From Gonatopus flavifemur (taxonomy: Eukaryota > Arthropoda > Insecta > Hymenoptera > Dryinidae), in NCBI GenBank assembly GCA_018340375.1, contig JAFFJZ010000002.1, positions 18,432,001 to 18,496,000 on the forward strand: a DNA stretch of 64,000 bases. Direction: 5' to 3'. Shown one piece after another: positions 40,769 to 51,949 of the stretch. The notes below the pieces were generated by a model. The model was not told where the DNA came from. It worked only from the letters and a program-made list of their open reading frames with translations, and did no database searches. Each line of letters opens with the position of its first letter. Positions within the stretch are counted from its first letter, which is position 1. Position numbers and translations under genes: made by a program.

Positions 40769-41578
40769 AAAGTGAACATCCCAGCGAAAGAATTTGTAGG
40801 TGTCAAGCTGCCTTATCACAGTCGGTATATTCAACCAGCCGGAACAAAATTTTTATCGTCCTTGAAAAGTATCATAAGACAACCAAAGTTACGGAGCAAC
40901 AAATGGTACAGTTCATCGGTGCCGCACGACCGATGGGCGACAAAAGAAGCGCAATATTGCTCGGCAGAATATCATACGAATAATTTACTAGGTCCAGTAT
41001 TATTTGGAGAAGCAGCTTCGCTCATACCCAAACGTGCTGTAACCATCGAAATTGCGCCACACGCTATTCTCCAAACAGCTCTTCAGAGATGTGTGCCTTC
41101 CAAAGTTACCAACATTCCTCTGGCTCACCGTGATCACGATGGATTAGCATTTTTTTTACAAGGACTAGGAAAACTTTATATCACAGGTTCACAACCACGG
41201 CTTAAGAATCTTTATCCCCATGTTCAATTTCCAGTGAGTCGCACGACACCGATGATATCTCCTTTAATTAAGTGGCAACACTCGAAGGATTGGCACGTTT
41301 GCAACCACGGGGAAATGACCAAAATCGATGGAAATGAGAGAACCATTACAGTTTTACTTAGAGAGGACTCTTATGCATTTATGGAAGGACATGTCATCGA
41401 TGGGAGATGCCTACTTCCTGCTACAGGTTATATATATACTTAGTATGGGAAACTTTCAGTTTGACGATTGGTCGATTATTCTACGGCATCCCGACTGTTT
41501 TTGAGAACATTAAATTCCTAAGAGCTACCACTCTCTCTACAGAAAAAGCTGTCGATTCAACAGTTATGATAAACAAAG
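40769..41578 (+). CDS. FASN: FASN-B exon 9: end of MAT, DH start, frameshift and stop
   Basis: LPYHSRY keeps the MAT His and GHVIDGRCLLP keeps the DH His motif. The frame then breaks at a (TA)5 run, 41429-41438, and stops at TAG 41441-41443. Removing two bases' worth of frame restores alignment with FASN-A (WET, FLRATTL). The exon is 810 bases, where phase demands a length of 1 modulo 3, so the extra two bases are explicit. Confidence 0.9.
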
Positions 41579-42410
41579 GTAAATAATTAAGCCGATCTAC
41601 CCTTATTAGAAGTGCTCTACAGATTTATTTATTTTGTAACACCCCTCTCAACGAAAAACTAGAAACTCGCCAGCAACTCGTGTGGAAATCCACCCTGGGC
41701 ATCCTAAGGTAGGCCCTGGCTCCGTGCCTACCCACGACCCATGTGGGCCCCAGTTGGGGTTGCCAGTATATTCTTGGAATATTTCAATCCAGGTATGTGC
41801 CCACTCATAGCCCATATAAGCCCCAAGTTGGCTACCATTGTTTTGCCTGGATATTTGATACCATTACGGGGCCTCTACACGGGAAAAAATGACCACGTAA
41901 GAATTACATGAAAAGTGAGGTTATAATTACGGTGTGGATTTCATGTAGAATTTACTCCAGAGTCCTGTTGGATTTACATTGTTATCATAGTCACCATGGC
42001 AACACGCCTGCCGTTTACTTCAGTAGCAATGTACACATAACATTGGTCCCAATGTAAATTTTACTCCAATTGCATGCACTTCAGCAATTATGTCAAAATA
42101 ACAACAACCAATGCAGAATCCACACGTCATTTTTTTCCGTGTAGATTGAAGAGCGTAACATTCCAAGTTGGGGCCACTTCTTAGGTAGGGATGATAAACC
42201 TGGCCCAGGTCTGAGCCCGGGAGAGATTTCCACTCGGGAAGTGTTATAAAACTAATAAGTCACTTAAGTATGAACTCTAAGAATTCGTTCCCACATGTAA
42301 TCTCAAACTAAAACAAATTATCCGTTACGATGTTCGCACCTCGATATACTGCATTTCTTTTGGAATAAACAGTCAGATCAGCTGACAAAGTCATTCCATA
42401 ATATCGGCAG
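41579..42410 (+). other. FASN-B intron 9 (832 bases)
   Basis: Contains the TA-flanked MITE 41878-42141 inserted into GGCCC-rich sequence (41690-41875 and 42150-42250) that itself may be an older inverted-repeat element (GTGGAAATCCACCCTGGG ... CCCGGGAGAGATTTCCAC). Confidence 0.7.
41878..42141. mobile_element. TA-flanked MITE (CACGGGAAAAAATGAC ends)
   Basis: 264 bases. Ends CACGGGAAAAAATGAC / GTCATTTTTTTCCGTG (one mismatch), TA on both sides, and internal ACATTGG...CCAATG symmetry. A partial copy is at 30450-30572. Confidence 0.75.
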
Positions 42411-42812
42411 GTACTGGTCAATTCGAAGTGTCGGAAGGTAATACTGCTGTTGTGACTGGAACAGTCAGACTTCTATCAGATGATGATCGTGAAAAGGCAA
42501 AGATTCTGGAAAATACCGGAGACGATGATGAGGAAGAATCTGTGACCACGAAAGATGTTTATAAAGAATTACGATTGCGTGGTTATCAATATTCTGGTTT
42601 GTTCAGAGGAATCGTTAGCGCGACTGTCGATGGAAGGAAAGGGACAATCCTGTGGAAGCAAAATTGGGTCTCTTTTATGGATAACATGCTCCAAATGATG
42701 ATTCTAGGATTAGATACGAGAGGTTTATACGTGCCAACTGGTATACAAAAATTAGTAATCGATTCCGAAGCCCATATGTCAATCATCAAAAATTTGCCGC
42801 CGGGGGAACCAC
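42411..42812 (+). CDS. FASN: FASN-B exon 10: second half of DH
   Basis: Encodes GNTAVVTG, an acidic stretch, VYKELRLRGYQYSGLFRG and WVSFMDNMLQMMILG. The same Gln occupies the mammalian Asp position as in FASN-A. It lies downstream of the exon 9 stop in the same frame logic. Confidence 0.9.
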
Positions 42813-42909
42813 GTAAGTCAATATTATGAATCGTTGAAATCGAATATACCATTCTTCAAAGTATACATCGAAATCCAATTTATTGTCCGATCTACCGTCG
42901 CTTGTACAG

Positions 42910-43931
42910 ACTTGAAAATCCGTGGTTATGAAAATCTCGGCATCCTAAAATCCGGTGGAATAGAAATTCATGGACCAAAAGCCAGTGCTATCGGACGGAA
43001 GAAACTCACCAGTGAATCAGTTCTTGAAGAATATAAATTTGTACCTTACTATGATAGGGAAAGCATCCCTCTTCGGGATATCATTCGGCTGTCGACTCAT
43101 TTGGCGCTGGAGAATCATGCTGCACTGAAAGTGAGAACCTTGGAAGTGATAGACGATACTGATCCGACCGAAAATTTTGCGACTCCGTTGTTCATGGAGG
43201 TGTTGGGTGATTTGCCTTTGGTACAACCAGATGCAATGCTCATCGCAAAACCAGAACGATTCGGCGAAGCATTACCGCCATCTGTCCAAATTACAGAAAT
43301 TAAGAAACTAACACGAGACACCAAACCTCTTATCACCGTAGGATACGATCTTCTATCGGAAAGAAAGGCCGAAACGTTGAGCGCATTGTTACCATTCTTG
43401 ACTGACAATTCTTTCCTACTGACCAAGGAGAACAACGTTGACGTTGACCTCACTCATATCCAGAAAAATGGATTCACCGTTGTACTGGAAAAAACATTCG
43501 AAAAGGAGACTATTCTGTTGTTGAAAAAAAATGAACTTCGCAAAATTATTTGCCAGAATATTGTTGTTCGTGTGGATAATAATGACTTTTCATGGTTAGA
43601 AAAGGTTAAATCTGTTGTCTGTACTGAGAATAAGCAACAATTGGAAAATGTTAAACTCATCATAGTGGGCGAGAGAGATGTTGATTCGGGAGCATTAGGC
43701 TTTGTGAATTGTTTGAGAAGAGAGCCAGGTGGACAAAACGTCCGATGCGTATTAATTCAAGATCCTACAGCTCCTGAATTCTCCTTGGAGAATCCTTTGT
43801 ATCGAGATCAATTGAAGAAAGATATGGCGATTAACGTTCTGCGTCCAAACAATGTTTGGGGATCTTATAGACACATGGCATTGCCTCCTCTAGAACTAAA
43901 ACCTGTTTATCACGCGTGGGCGAATCAAATG
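42910..43931 (+). CDS. FASN: FASN-B exon 11: pseudo-methyltransferase / structural region
   Basis: The acceptor is cttgtacag at 42909. This choice makes the first 18 codons align residue for residue with FASN-A exon 11. Encodes SGGIEIHGPKA, LGFVNCLRREPGG, QDPTAPEFSLENPLY and NVWGSYRHM. 340 codons against 343. Confidence 0.88.
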
Positions 43932-45158
43932 GTGAGTGTTCATATACGTTACTCTTTTCCTTGACTTCCTAAAGCCTGTTCTGTTTTTCTGCAATGAGCC
44001 AATCTTCTCTCAACGCCTTGGATAGAAGTGGACTCGAGACTCTTGGGCAAAATTCAAACATAGGAAATATCATTCAATTTCACGACCTTTGAAGAAAAAT
44101 TCTTACATCAAGTCAAGTGGGGGCATGTGATATTTGGAAATAAAACATCTGAGAGGCTGAAATTGATTGCATCCAGGACATAAAGCACTCTTTTTTCACT
44201 CAAGACCAAGACAAGACAAGACAAGACCTTTTTCGTGACTGCAACAGTTTTGAATAAACCTTAGTGTTCAAAATCAAGAAAATATTTTCAAAATTTTTTT
44301 CCCATTTCATTCTTCAAATATTTGTACATTAACCCAACGAATTTCGCATTGGAACTGGCAAAATTCAGTTTTGTTGGGTTTACTCGAGAGTCCAGAGTCC
44401 AGCCCTAGCCTTGGATTTGAATGGAATGTGAAAAACGAGCTTGTAACTCGTTAAAGGAATGCTAGTCGAATTTATATACAAAAATGGTAATTCGTGAAGT
44501 ATTGTCTCATTCGGAAACACAGATTCATTCTTAAATAATCATGCATGGCAAATTTCACTAGTATCACGGTAACAGCCATGGTAAAAAAGCCCGGAAGGGA
44601 GCTCGGCTCAAACCCGGATAAAATTTCCGGGATTCCATCCGGGTGTATCCGGGCGCGTATACGGTTTTTGCGGTGATTCTTTATCTGGTTTCATCCGGAC
44701 CTTATCTGGATTTGATACTAAATATTTTTCGAAATAACACACCAAATTTAGATAGAATTCATTCGTCTCCTTGTTCGGGTTTCATTTGGGATTCAAAAAA
44801 ATATCTTGTCCAGAACCCGGATAGGATCTGGATAGAACCGGATAAAGAATCACCGCAAAACCCATATACGCGCCCGGATCACCCAGATGAAATCCCAGAA
44901 ATTTCATCCGGGTTTGAGTCGGATTATCATCTGGGTTTCATCCGGTTTCCTGTCCGTTTTTTCACTAGGGAGAATAATACTTTGAGTATCGTGATGAGTA
45001 GAAGAGTTTTTCCAATCTCTTTTTCCAATGTGTATTTAAAAACCTTGTGAAATATCATCAAGAACTTCTCTTGAGATATCTTTCAGACTCCTTTGTGTTC
45101 CTTCTATATTTATCAGTTTTCGTTTAAGTTTACAAACTACGTTTCATGTTCATTTCAG
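43932..45158 (+). other. FASN-B intron 11 (1227 bases)
   Basis: Contains an (ACAAG)4 microsatellite at about 44207-44227 and the CCGGAT-rich inverted repeat 44605-44921. Otherwise AT-rich. Confidence 0.8.
44605..44921. repeat. CCGGAT-rich inverted-repeat element
   Basis: GGCTCAAACCCGGATAAAAT and CATCCGGGTTTGAGTC at the ends, GCGGTGATTCTTTATC and GATAAAGAATCACCGC inside, form ~85-base arms. The words CCGGAT/ATCCGG recur about twelve times. GC-richer than its surroundings. Confidence 0.75.
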
Positions 45159-45397
45159 ACTCGTGGGGATTTGAATTCTTTATGTTGGTTCGAAGGCCCT
45201 ATACAGAGAGAGTTTGAGATTGAAAATCTTATCCACGTTGTCTATGCACCTCTCAATTTCCGCGATGTAATGCTGACCACTGGAAAATTAGCCACGGAAG
45301 TGGTAGCAAAAACGAGACAACTTCAGGAATGCGTCATCGGCTTTGAGTTTTGTGGTGTGGACGCGAATGGACGTAGGCTCATGGGTATAAGTGATAG
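45159..45397 (+). CDS. FASN: FASN-B exon 12: start of ER
   Basis: Encodes IHVVYAPLNFRDVMLTTGKL and CVIGFEFCGVD. One codon shorter than FASN-A. The donor is atag|gtata, then a 2.8-kb transposon-filled intron. Confidence 0.9.
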
Positions 45398-45915
45398 GTA
45401 TAATCATGATTCTTAATTTAAGACTTTCTCTTCAAATAGAAATCCCCTTGGACCCGAATCATGAGATCGATTGTGAATGTGATTACCTGAAGGAGAGTTC
45501 AGATTAAATGTCTTTCATAACTGAATTGTTCAAAGAAGTTGAACATCGTTCAGTATACATAGCATATCAAGTAGCAAAGGAACTTTTCGAACATTTTGCG
45601 ATCATTCTGTAATCATGCATTGAAGGTGGAGGTGAGAATATTTTGCACCAATCCGAAAAAGACATCCTAAAAATGTGCATAGAATACAATTTTCCGAAAC
45701 AGTCTCTTTGGAAGATTCTGATGATGTACATAGAACATTCTCAGAACTTCCGAGAACCTTCGTAGCATTTCTAACCTGTGGTGCTACTTGCGATTGATAT
45801 TATTTGTGATGTTTATAACAAAATATACATTCATTATTAACATGAATTATTAGCGCACAAACCTTCACTTCGAAGGAGAAGGTGCATTTGAATTCTAAAC
45901 AGCTGAAGGAATTTA

Positions 45916-47363
45916 GGGGGACGGCGGGTGGTATGGCCCTCTCAAGGAAAAACTGAGATAACATCACTCCAGAGTAAAAGAACGTCGCTACGGTGTGGGA
46001 TACAACTTTTTGGAGCATTTTCCTCACGTATATCCTGTAGGAAAAATTTTCGTTAGTGAAATAAAAGATCAGGAACAATTTTAGTTCATAGATGAATTTA
46101 TGAGAAATTTATCGGTGTCGGGTGGTATGGCCCACCGTCACAAAAACCGGTAAATTAAAATGAAAACATATTGTTTGACACGAAATTATTTGTTTTAAAC
46201 ATTGAATATGGTTTTTTCAACTCTTACTTAGACTGTGGACTGGATAATTCACATCTATCGCAATAATAATATAATTTGTCCGGAATATGGACCATACCAT
46301 CCAAATCTAATCCATTAGAGCCTATGGTGGAACCATAGGGGATATGGTCACCGATGAAGTCTTGACATAGAATCGAAAAACAAATTTTCATGTGAAATGC
46401 ATGCATAAAAACATTGTTTATAAATAAATTGAACAATTTTTTTTAAAATAACTGTTCGGTAAAACTGATCGCACCAATCAATTCTGTGAAAAAAAATACA
46501 TAGAAAACGTACCCTGAATCGACATTGCGATTGTTTATTATATAAAAATGAAACACGTATTGATTTGCTATTTTCTGTTTTAATAACAACGAACGATCGC
46601 AATGTGGATGTGGGAAATTTTTTGACCAATCGGTTTATAAACAATTTTCTTACACACGTTTCTCACTTCACTTGGCATAGCATGGGTTTGTCAAGATTCC
46701 ATCGGCAACCGAAACCATATTCCCCATTATTTCAGTATGAGCTCTAATGGGTTAATGTGGGCCATACCACCCGATCGAGATTTTTGACGAAAAAATTAGT
46801 TCATAACCAAAAAAAAATATTACTGCTTAAATCTCATGAAACGTGTTCTATATATAAGGGGGTTAATACTAGTATGACACATAATTTTATGAGCTGATCC
46901 ACTTCAGTACAGAACGTCTCAAAGTTTCGCCGACACAGTACACCAAGAACAAGTAAATAGATAATAGTAAAGTTAGATTTCTCTTAACAACACTGTATTG
47001 ACAACCAAGGGGCATAAACTCAATAGGGGAATTTTTAGAAAAAATTTCAGCGCTGCCAAGGGGAAGGGTCTTGGAACTAATCTCACATATAAATGCTCAA
47101 CAAATCATCGAAGTTTTTCAAACGGTATTAGTGCATTGATGTAAAATTAGTTGAAGTACCCTCCCCCTTGGGGACGCTGAAATCAGTCTAAAAATTGTTT
47201 ATTTGAGTTTATGCCCCCTGTTGACAACAATGAAGTTTCCGCACATGATAGACAGAAACAATCTCTCCGTGACCAAAAGTGTGTAGTGCTGCCACCTAGG
47301 TCAGATCCTGGAAACAAGTGGTGGGCCATACTGACCACTGGGCCATACTACCCGCCGTTCCCC
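45916..47363. mobile_element. TA-flanked DNA transposon, pogo/Tigger-like ends, 1448 bases
   Basis: The left end GGGGGACGGCGGGTGGTATG and the right end, reverse complement GGGGAACGGCGGGTAGTATG, match closely; TA on both sides. Subterminal GGGCCATACCACCC words recur at 46120 and 46770. No transposase frame is left. The pogo/Tigger label is by resemblance of ends and TA only. Confidence 0.75.
47006..47220. mobile_element. hAT MITE nested in the 45916-47363 element, 8-bp duplication TTGACAAC
   Basis: 215 bases, ends CAAGGGGCATAAACTCA / TGAGTTTATGCCCCCTG, flanked by exact TTGACAAC at 46998-47005 and 47221-47228. Internal CGCTGxxAAGGGGAAGGGT pairs with ACCCTCCCCCTTGGGGACGCTG. It gives a clear order: host element first, hAT MITE second. 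Confidence 0.9.
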
Positions 47364-47720
47364 TAGTCACTCTACTTAGAAATTGAATCGAATAAGATCA
47401 ATTCCTTTCGTTACAGTTGAAGATTTCCGAACAATTGAACTTCCATCAATATCAGTTCGAATCCAACTGAGATAAATGAATTTTAGTTATCGTGGCTAGG
47501 TACCTTACCCTCATTACATTTGATTTTAAGAGAATTCGGAGTCACGAAGTTTGATACACTTTTCCTCTAACATTGATCACAGTTACTGCCACCAGTAGAG
47601 GATATTACTTTTCACCACAAATAATCGAATTTCCGTGCACAAATTTATCCATCTCCATTTCAAAATTGTTAAAGAGCCAAGTTTCTAGTAATCACACACA
47701 CTGAAAGTTCCATCAGACAG

Positions 47721-48119
47721 CAGTGTCGGACTGGCTTGCGTCAAGGCCCCCGGCTGGGAAATACGTTGGACCCCCTATACTGAACAGAAATTTCTTCTCA
47801 CCAAATTAATAGTTTATTTGTTCTCTCTCCATAGCATATTACTTGGGATTGATAGAATATTGAATCAAATAATGGAATGCTTGTCCCAAATAATTTGGTC
47901 TCCTAAATAAATAATATATTCGCTACAAGTAATCAATTTTGGCACCCGATTGAATAATTGATTCCTACAAATAGATATTTTATGGAGATAGAACAAATGA
48001 TTATTATTTTCGCACTGTAGATGCAGCATATTTTCAGAAAGATCATAATTTTATCACAATTCGTGACAAAAAAAAAGGAAACAGAACTGGGGAAAGCCGG
48101 GCGTGCCAGTCCGACACTG
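47721..48119. mobile_element. hAT-type element, CAGTGTCGGACTGGC ends
   Basis: Perfect 15-base terminal repeats CAGTGTCGGACTGGC / GCCAGTCCGACACTG. ATCAGACA occurs at 47712-47719 and 48120-48127, the left copy offset by one base, so the 8-bp duplication is intact apart from a single extra g. No transposase. Confidence 0.85.
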
Positions 48120-48175
48120 ATCAGACACAACCTAATTGGAATTGATGAACGAATGGACGAAACTTTTTTGTTCAG

Positions 48176-48695
48176 GTGTTTGGCTAATAGATGCATAGCA
48201 GATAGAGATCTTTGTTGGGGAGTTCCCGATAAATGGACCCTCGAAGAAGCGGCTACCATTCCATGTGTTTACGGAACATGCTATTATGCTCTTTATCTGA
48301 GTGGCAGGATGAAGAAAGGCGATAAAGTTCTCATCCACGCGGGAAGTGGTGGCGTAGGTCAAGCGGCCATTCATTTGGCTCTCCACGAGGGTTGTGAAGT
48401 ATTCACAACTGTTGGTACGCCAGAAAAACGAAGATTTATTCGAGAAACATTTCCAATGATAGACGACGATCACATTGGCAATTCTCGAGATACCAGTTTC
48501 GAACAAATGATATTCCAACAAACAAAAGGCCGTGGCGTGGATATTGTATTGAATTCCCTGGCGGAAGAAAAATTACAAGCCTCCGTACGCTGTTTGGCTC
48601 GAGGTGGACGTTTTCTAGAAATCGGTAAATTCGATTTGGCAGCTAATAACTGGAAAATAATAATAACTATGGGTGCTGGAAAACACATAGGAAAA
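48176..48695 (+). CDS. FASN: FASN-B exon 13: ER with internal replacement
   Basis: HAGSGGVGQAAIHLAL and RFLEIGKFDLAANN are intact. The next 64 residues present in FASN-A (PLGMEPF through AAFRY) are replaced by six (WKIIIT, 48651-48668) before MGAGKHIGK. The change is in frame, net -174 bases. The lost part includes ER core strands and helices, so reductase activity is unlikely. Confidence 0.9.
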
Positions 48696-48797
48696 GTGAG
48701 TATATATTCGAAGTTATTTGAATAGTATTTTTCATATCGACAAATTATTTGTTTGAGGTAATTTCACATGGAAATAAGAATATCATTTCTTGTTCAG

Positions 48798-49628
48798 GTG
48801 TTGATTAAACTGAACAACGAAGATGGACCATACGATGTACCAATGGATGCCTACCCACGTTACCATTGCTTGAAAGAAAATCATACCTCATACTCGGCGG
48901 TTTGGGTGGTTTCGGATTAGAATTAGCTGACTGGTTAGTTCTACGGGGTGCTCAAAATTTAATTTTAACTTCCAGAAATGGAATGAAGAATGGTTATCAG
49001 AAGATGAGAGTCGCATTATGGAGATCTTATGGCGTGAACGTGACAATCGTTGCCAATAAAGATGCATGGAAACGGGAAGATTGCGAATACATTATCAAAA
49101 CTGCGGAGGAATTGGGTCCTGTCGACGCGATATTCAATCTTGCAGTTGTTCTCAAAGATAGTATTTGTCAAAATCAAACTGCCGAAACATTTGAAGAATC
49201 TTTCAGAGCGAAAGCCTGGGCTACAAAACAGTTGGATAAATTAAGCAGAAAACTCTGTGCACATCTGCGGCACTTCGTGATATTCTCATCCGTTTCTTGT
49301 GGTAGAGGTAACGCTGGACAAACCAACTACGGTATGTCCAATTCCGTCATGGAAAGAATTTGTGAAAGAAGAGTTGCCGATGGTTTCCCGGCATTGGCGG
49401 TGCAATGGGGTGCCGTAGGTGACGTGGGATTGGTCGCCGATATGCAAGATGAAGATAAGGAACTTGTAATCGGTGGTACTTTGCCACAGAAAATTGTATC
49501 GTGTTTACAAGAACTGGATGGATTCATGCAACAGAATAAAACGATTGTGTCTAGCATGGTTGTGGCAGAAAAACGTGCTGGTTCGAAAGTAGCGAGTACT
49601 ATGGTCGAAACAGTAATGAACCTTATGG
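48798..49628 (+). CDS. FASN: FASN-B exon 14: KR with -1 frameshift
   Basis: The frame from exon 13 reaches RYHCLKEN and then hits TAG at 48918. One base is missing in the A run 48877-48880 relative to FASN-A. The +1 frame continues YLILGGLGGFGLELA, SSVSCGRGNAGQTNYG and ERICERR with KR catalytic residues intact. The exon is 831 bases against 832 in FASN-A. Confidence 0.9.
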
Positions 49629-49817
49629 GTAAGTGTCAGAAATTTTGACCAACATTTCACAGTGTTTCAGTATATTTTTGTGAATTTCTTCCATATATAC
49701 CTGCACTGAGATATTTCCGAACCATCTTTCTTCACTTTTCGTTTTTCAATCAGAATCTCATTCAAATGATCAATTTATTATCACGTATCTGTTATACATA
49801 CATCTTCCACATTACAG

Positions 49818-50278
49818 GACTGAAAAATCTTCAAACTGTGGGTCACCAAACAACGTTGGCCGAATTCGGGATGGATTCGATGATGGGGGTTGAAATCAAA
49901 CAGACCTTAGAGCGGGAATTCGAAGTTATTCTCACACCCCAAGATATCAGAAGTTTGAACTTTGCAAAACTGATAGAATTGGATGCACAGTATAAAGACA
50001 AAAATAAAACAGATCATGTGCCAGAAATTATAACAGGATTGAATTTGATTCTTCGCTTAACTGGCGGAGGAATCATAAGACAGAAGGGCTGCATCCCAAT
50101 CCATTCCAAAGTGGAAGATCATAAAAGAAACGTATTTCTCATACCAGGGATCGAAGGTACTGCAAGCGTTTTTATGCCATTAGCTCCACTACTGAAACGT
50201 GGCACTTATTGTGTACAAATGGGATTGGATACGATTGATCGACTTCATATCGAAAATTCTGGTGAATACGCGTTCCAG
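49818..50278 (+). CDS. FASN: FASN-B exon 15: ACP and start of TE
   Basis: TTLAEFGMDSMMGVEIKQ retains the phosphopantetheine serine. The linker is shorter than in FASN-A. NVFLIPGIEGTASVF starts the TE. Open throughout. Confidence 0.92.
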
Positions 50279-50935
50279 GTAACAGAATCATAACTCTAAT
50301 TCAAATTTACTCCCTTTGAATTGCTGAAAACTCTACTCCGATCGTACAATATATATCAACCCTAGCGGATCTGGGTGAACCGATAAGCGATCAAAAATTT
50401 CGGTTAAATTTTAGTGAAGAATCTTGGTTGTGGTAACTTTTTGGTCGTTTAGGACATTTTCTTCAACAAAAATTGGCCAAAATCCAACAAAAATTCAACC
50501 AATCTCAATTTGGTGATTTTTTGGTTATTTGTGATGATTTTCTGGATTTTTACCTCAAAAATACCAAAGAGATTCTAAAAACGGACCATATTTTTTGATG
50601 ACATTTAGTGTGGTTAGTTAGTTTTCGGTCACAAATAGGTCATTATATGGTGAAAACCATCTGGATAACCATGTTCTGACCAAATTTTTACCAAACCAAA
50701 AAATAACCGAAAGTAAACCAAAAAAATTGGTCACTTTGGAATTGCTAGGGAATTCACGTTGCCAAAAGAACATGAACTCTAAGAGTACAATAACCCTCTC
50801 GACACAGCGTCAGTGTTGCCAGATATACCGCATTTCCGCATTCTGACCTTCTGATCCGCAATTCCTTCTTCCCATGGTAATCCTATACAGTAGAATGTTC
50901 TTCAATCTATTCATCAAATAATTATTATATTCCAG
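50279..50935 (+). other. FASN-B intron 15 (657 bases)
   Basis: Mostly the CCCTAGCGGATCTGGG element 50360-50750. Confidence 0.85.
50360..50750. mobile_element. CCCTAGC-ended element, copy 1
   Basis: 391 bases from CCCTAGCGGATCTGGGTGAA to AATTGCTAGGG. It recurs in the opposite orientation at 60526-60901 with collinear blocks (GATGATTTTCTGGATTTTTA, ATGACCTATTTGTGAC on the complementary strand). Short CCCTAGC inverted ends; piggyBac-like in sequence, but I do not see TTAA on either side. Confidence 0.75.
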
Positions 50936-51193
50936 CAAATTATGGAAAAGAGTCAAGGTAGTAAAGAATTTGATATAGTAGGATACTCTTACGGAGCACT
51001 CATAGCCATCGAAGTCGTTCGCAAGCTGGAGACTATTGGATGGAATGGGCGATTTCTACTTCTTGATGGATCTCCCTGTCACATGCAGACCATCATGAAA
51101 GACCAATTATCTAAACTTGATTCCGAATCATCATTGGAGAACGAATTGCTTCTATCTCTAATAAATATGGTAGCACCGCAATACAACTTGGAG
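50936..51193 (+). CDS. FASN: FASN-B exon 16: TE nucleophile
   Basis: FDIVGYSYGALIAIEVV carries the TE serine and FLLLDGSP the Asp. 258 bases, as in FASN-A. Confidence 0.92.
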
Positions 51194-51949
51194 GTAAGAA
51201 ATGTTTTATTCCCGAGATTGCATTCATTTATCTTATGGAAACTTTGTATTTCCATTTTGAAACCATCTTGACGGAACAAACCCTTGAGTCCTATTGCAAA
51301 CAAAAACCGGTAATATGGAAAACACGTTGTGCTTCTAACAGTTTTTCAGAATCAAAAGTGGTTGGAATTCAAATTTTCTTCTGACAGAGCTGATATGAAA
51401 TACAATAGAGCAACTGACAAGAGGGACAACTTTTTTCCCATTAGCTGTTCTTTTCCAATAGAATTTGAGGGGTCTCTTCCACCATATGAGCCCGTATACG
51501 AATCTATCAACAATACTGGCTCGCAGAATAAAAATCTACAGATGGGAAGAGATTGGCCAAAATGACATATCATAAAAAAACATATTATTTTCAGCGAAAG
51601 TTGCTCAAAGTGACACTATTTTGACGTTGTCTGCCCTGCAGAAAATGTGAGGCAGATCTAGACAAAAAATAGTTGTCAAGCTTTAAACGGTCTTAGTCCC
51701 AGGAAATCCGGTCCAAAACTGACAAAATTTCTACCTGGTTTCTTCCAGAATCACTGAACATGGAATATCCTGTCAAAAACTGAAAGAAAAAAACCTTGTC
51801 AGTTTTTGACCGGATTTCCTGGAATAAAAGCCTCCGTTCAAAGCCTGACAACTATTTTCGTCCGAATCTGCCTGGCATTCCCAGGCAGCGTGAACTAGAT
51901 CGTTTGCGCAAGGCAATGCAAAACCATTCTAATTCGAAATATATTGCAG
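51194..51949 (+). other. FASN-B intron 16 (756 bases)
   Basis: Contains the foldback 51643-51879, which ends only ~70 bases before exon 17. The rest is unrecognised. Confidence 0.8.
51643..51879. mobile_element. TGCCAGGCAGATC foldback, copy 3
   Basis: The left end AAATGTGAGGCAGATCTAG and the right end TCTGCCTGGCATT pair, with GTCAAAAACTGAAAG / CTTGTCAGTTTTTGAC at the centre. ~75% similar to 38841-39103. Confidence 0.7.

Larger units (their letters stand above)
45398..48175 (+). other. FASN-B intron 12 (2778 bases)
   Basis: The same intron is 76 bases in FASN-A. The expansion is mostly a 1.45-kb TA-flanked transposon (45916-47363) carrying a nested hAT MITE, plus a hAT-type element (47721-48119). 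Bases 45420-45910 show nothing recognised. Confidence 0.9.

Noticed and set aside
41423..41443. Alternative splice donor ag|gttata at 41425 to bypass the FASN-B stop
   Set aside because: Using it would delete ~50 conserved DH residues and break the phase with exon 10.
50360..50750. piggyBac assignment
   Set aside because: CCCTAG ends fit, but TTAA target sites are absent at both copies.
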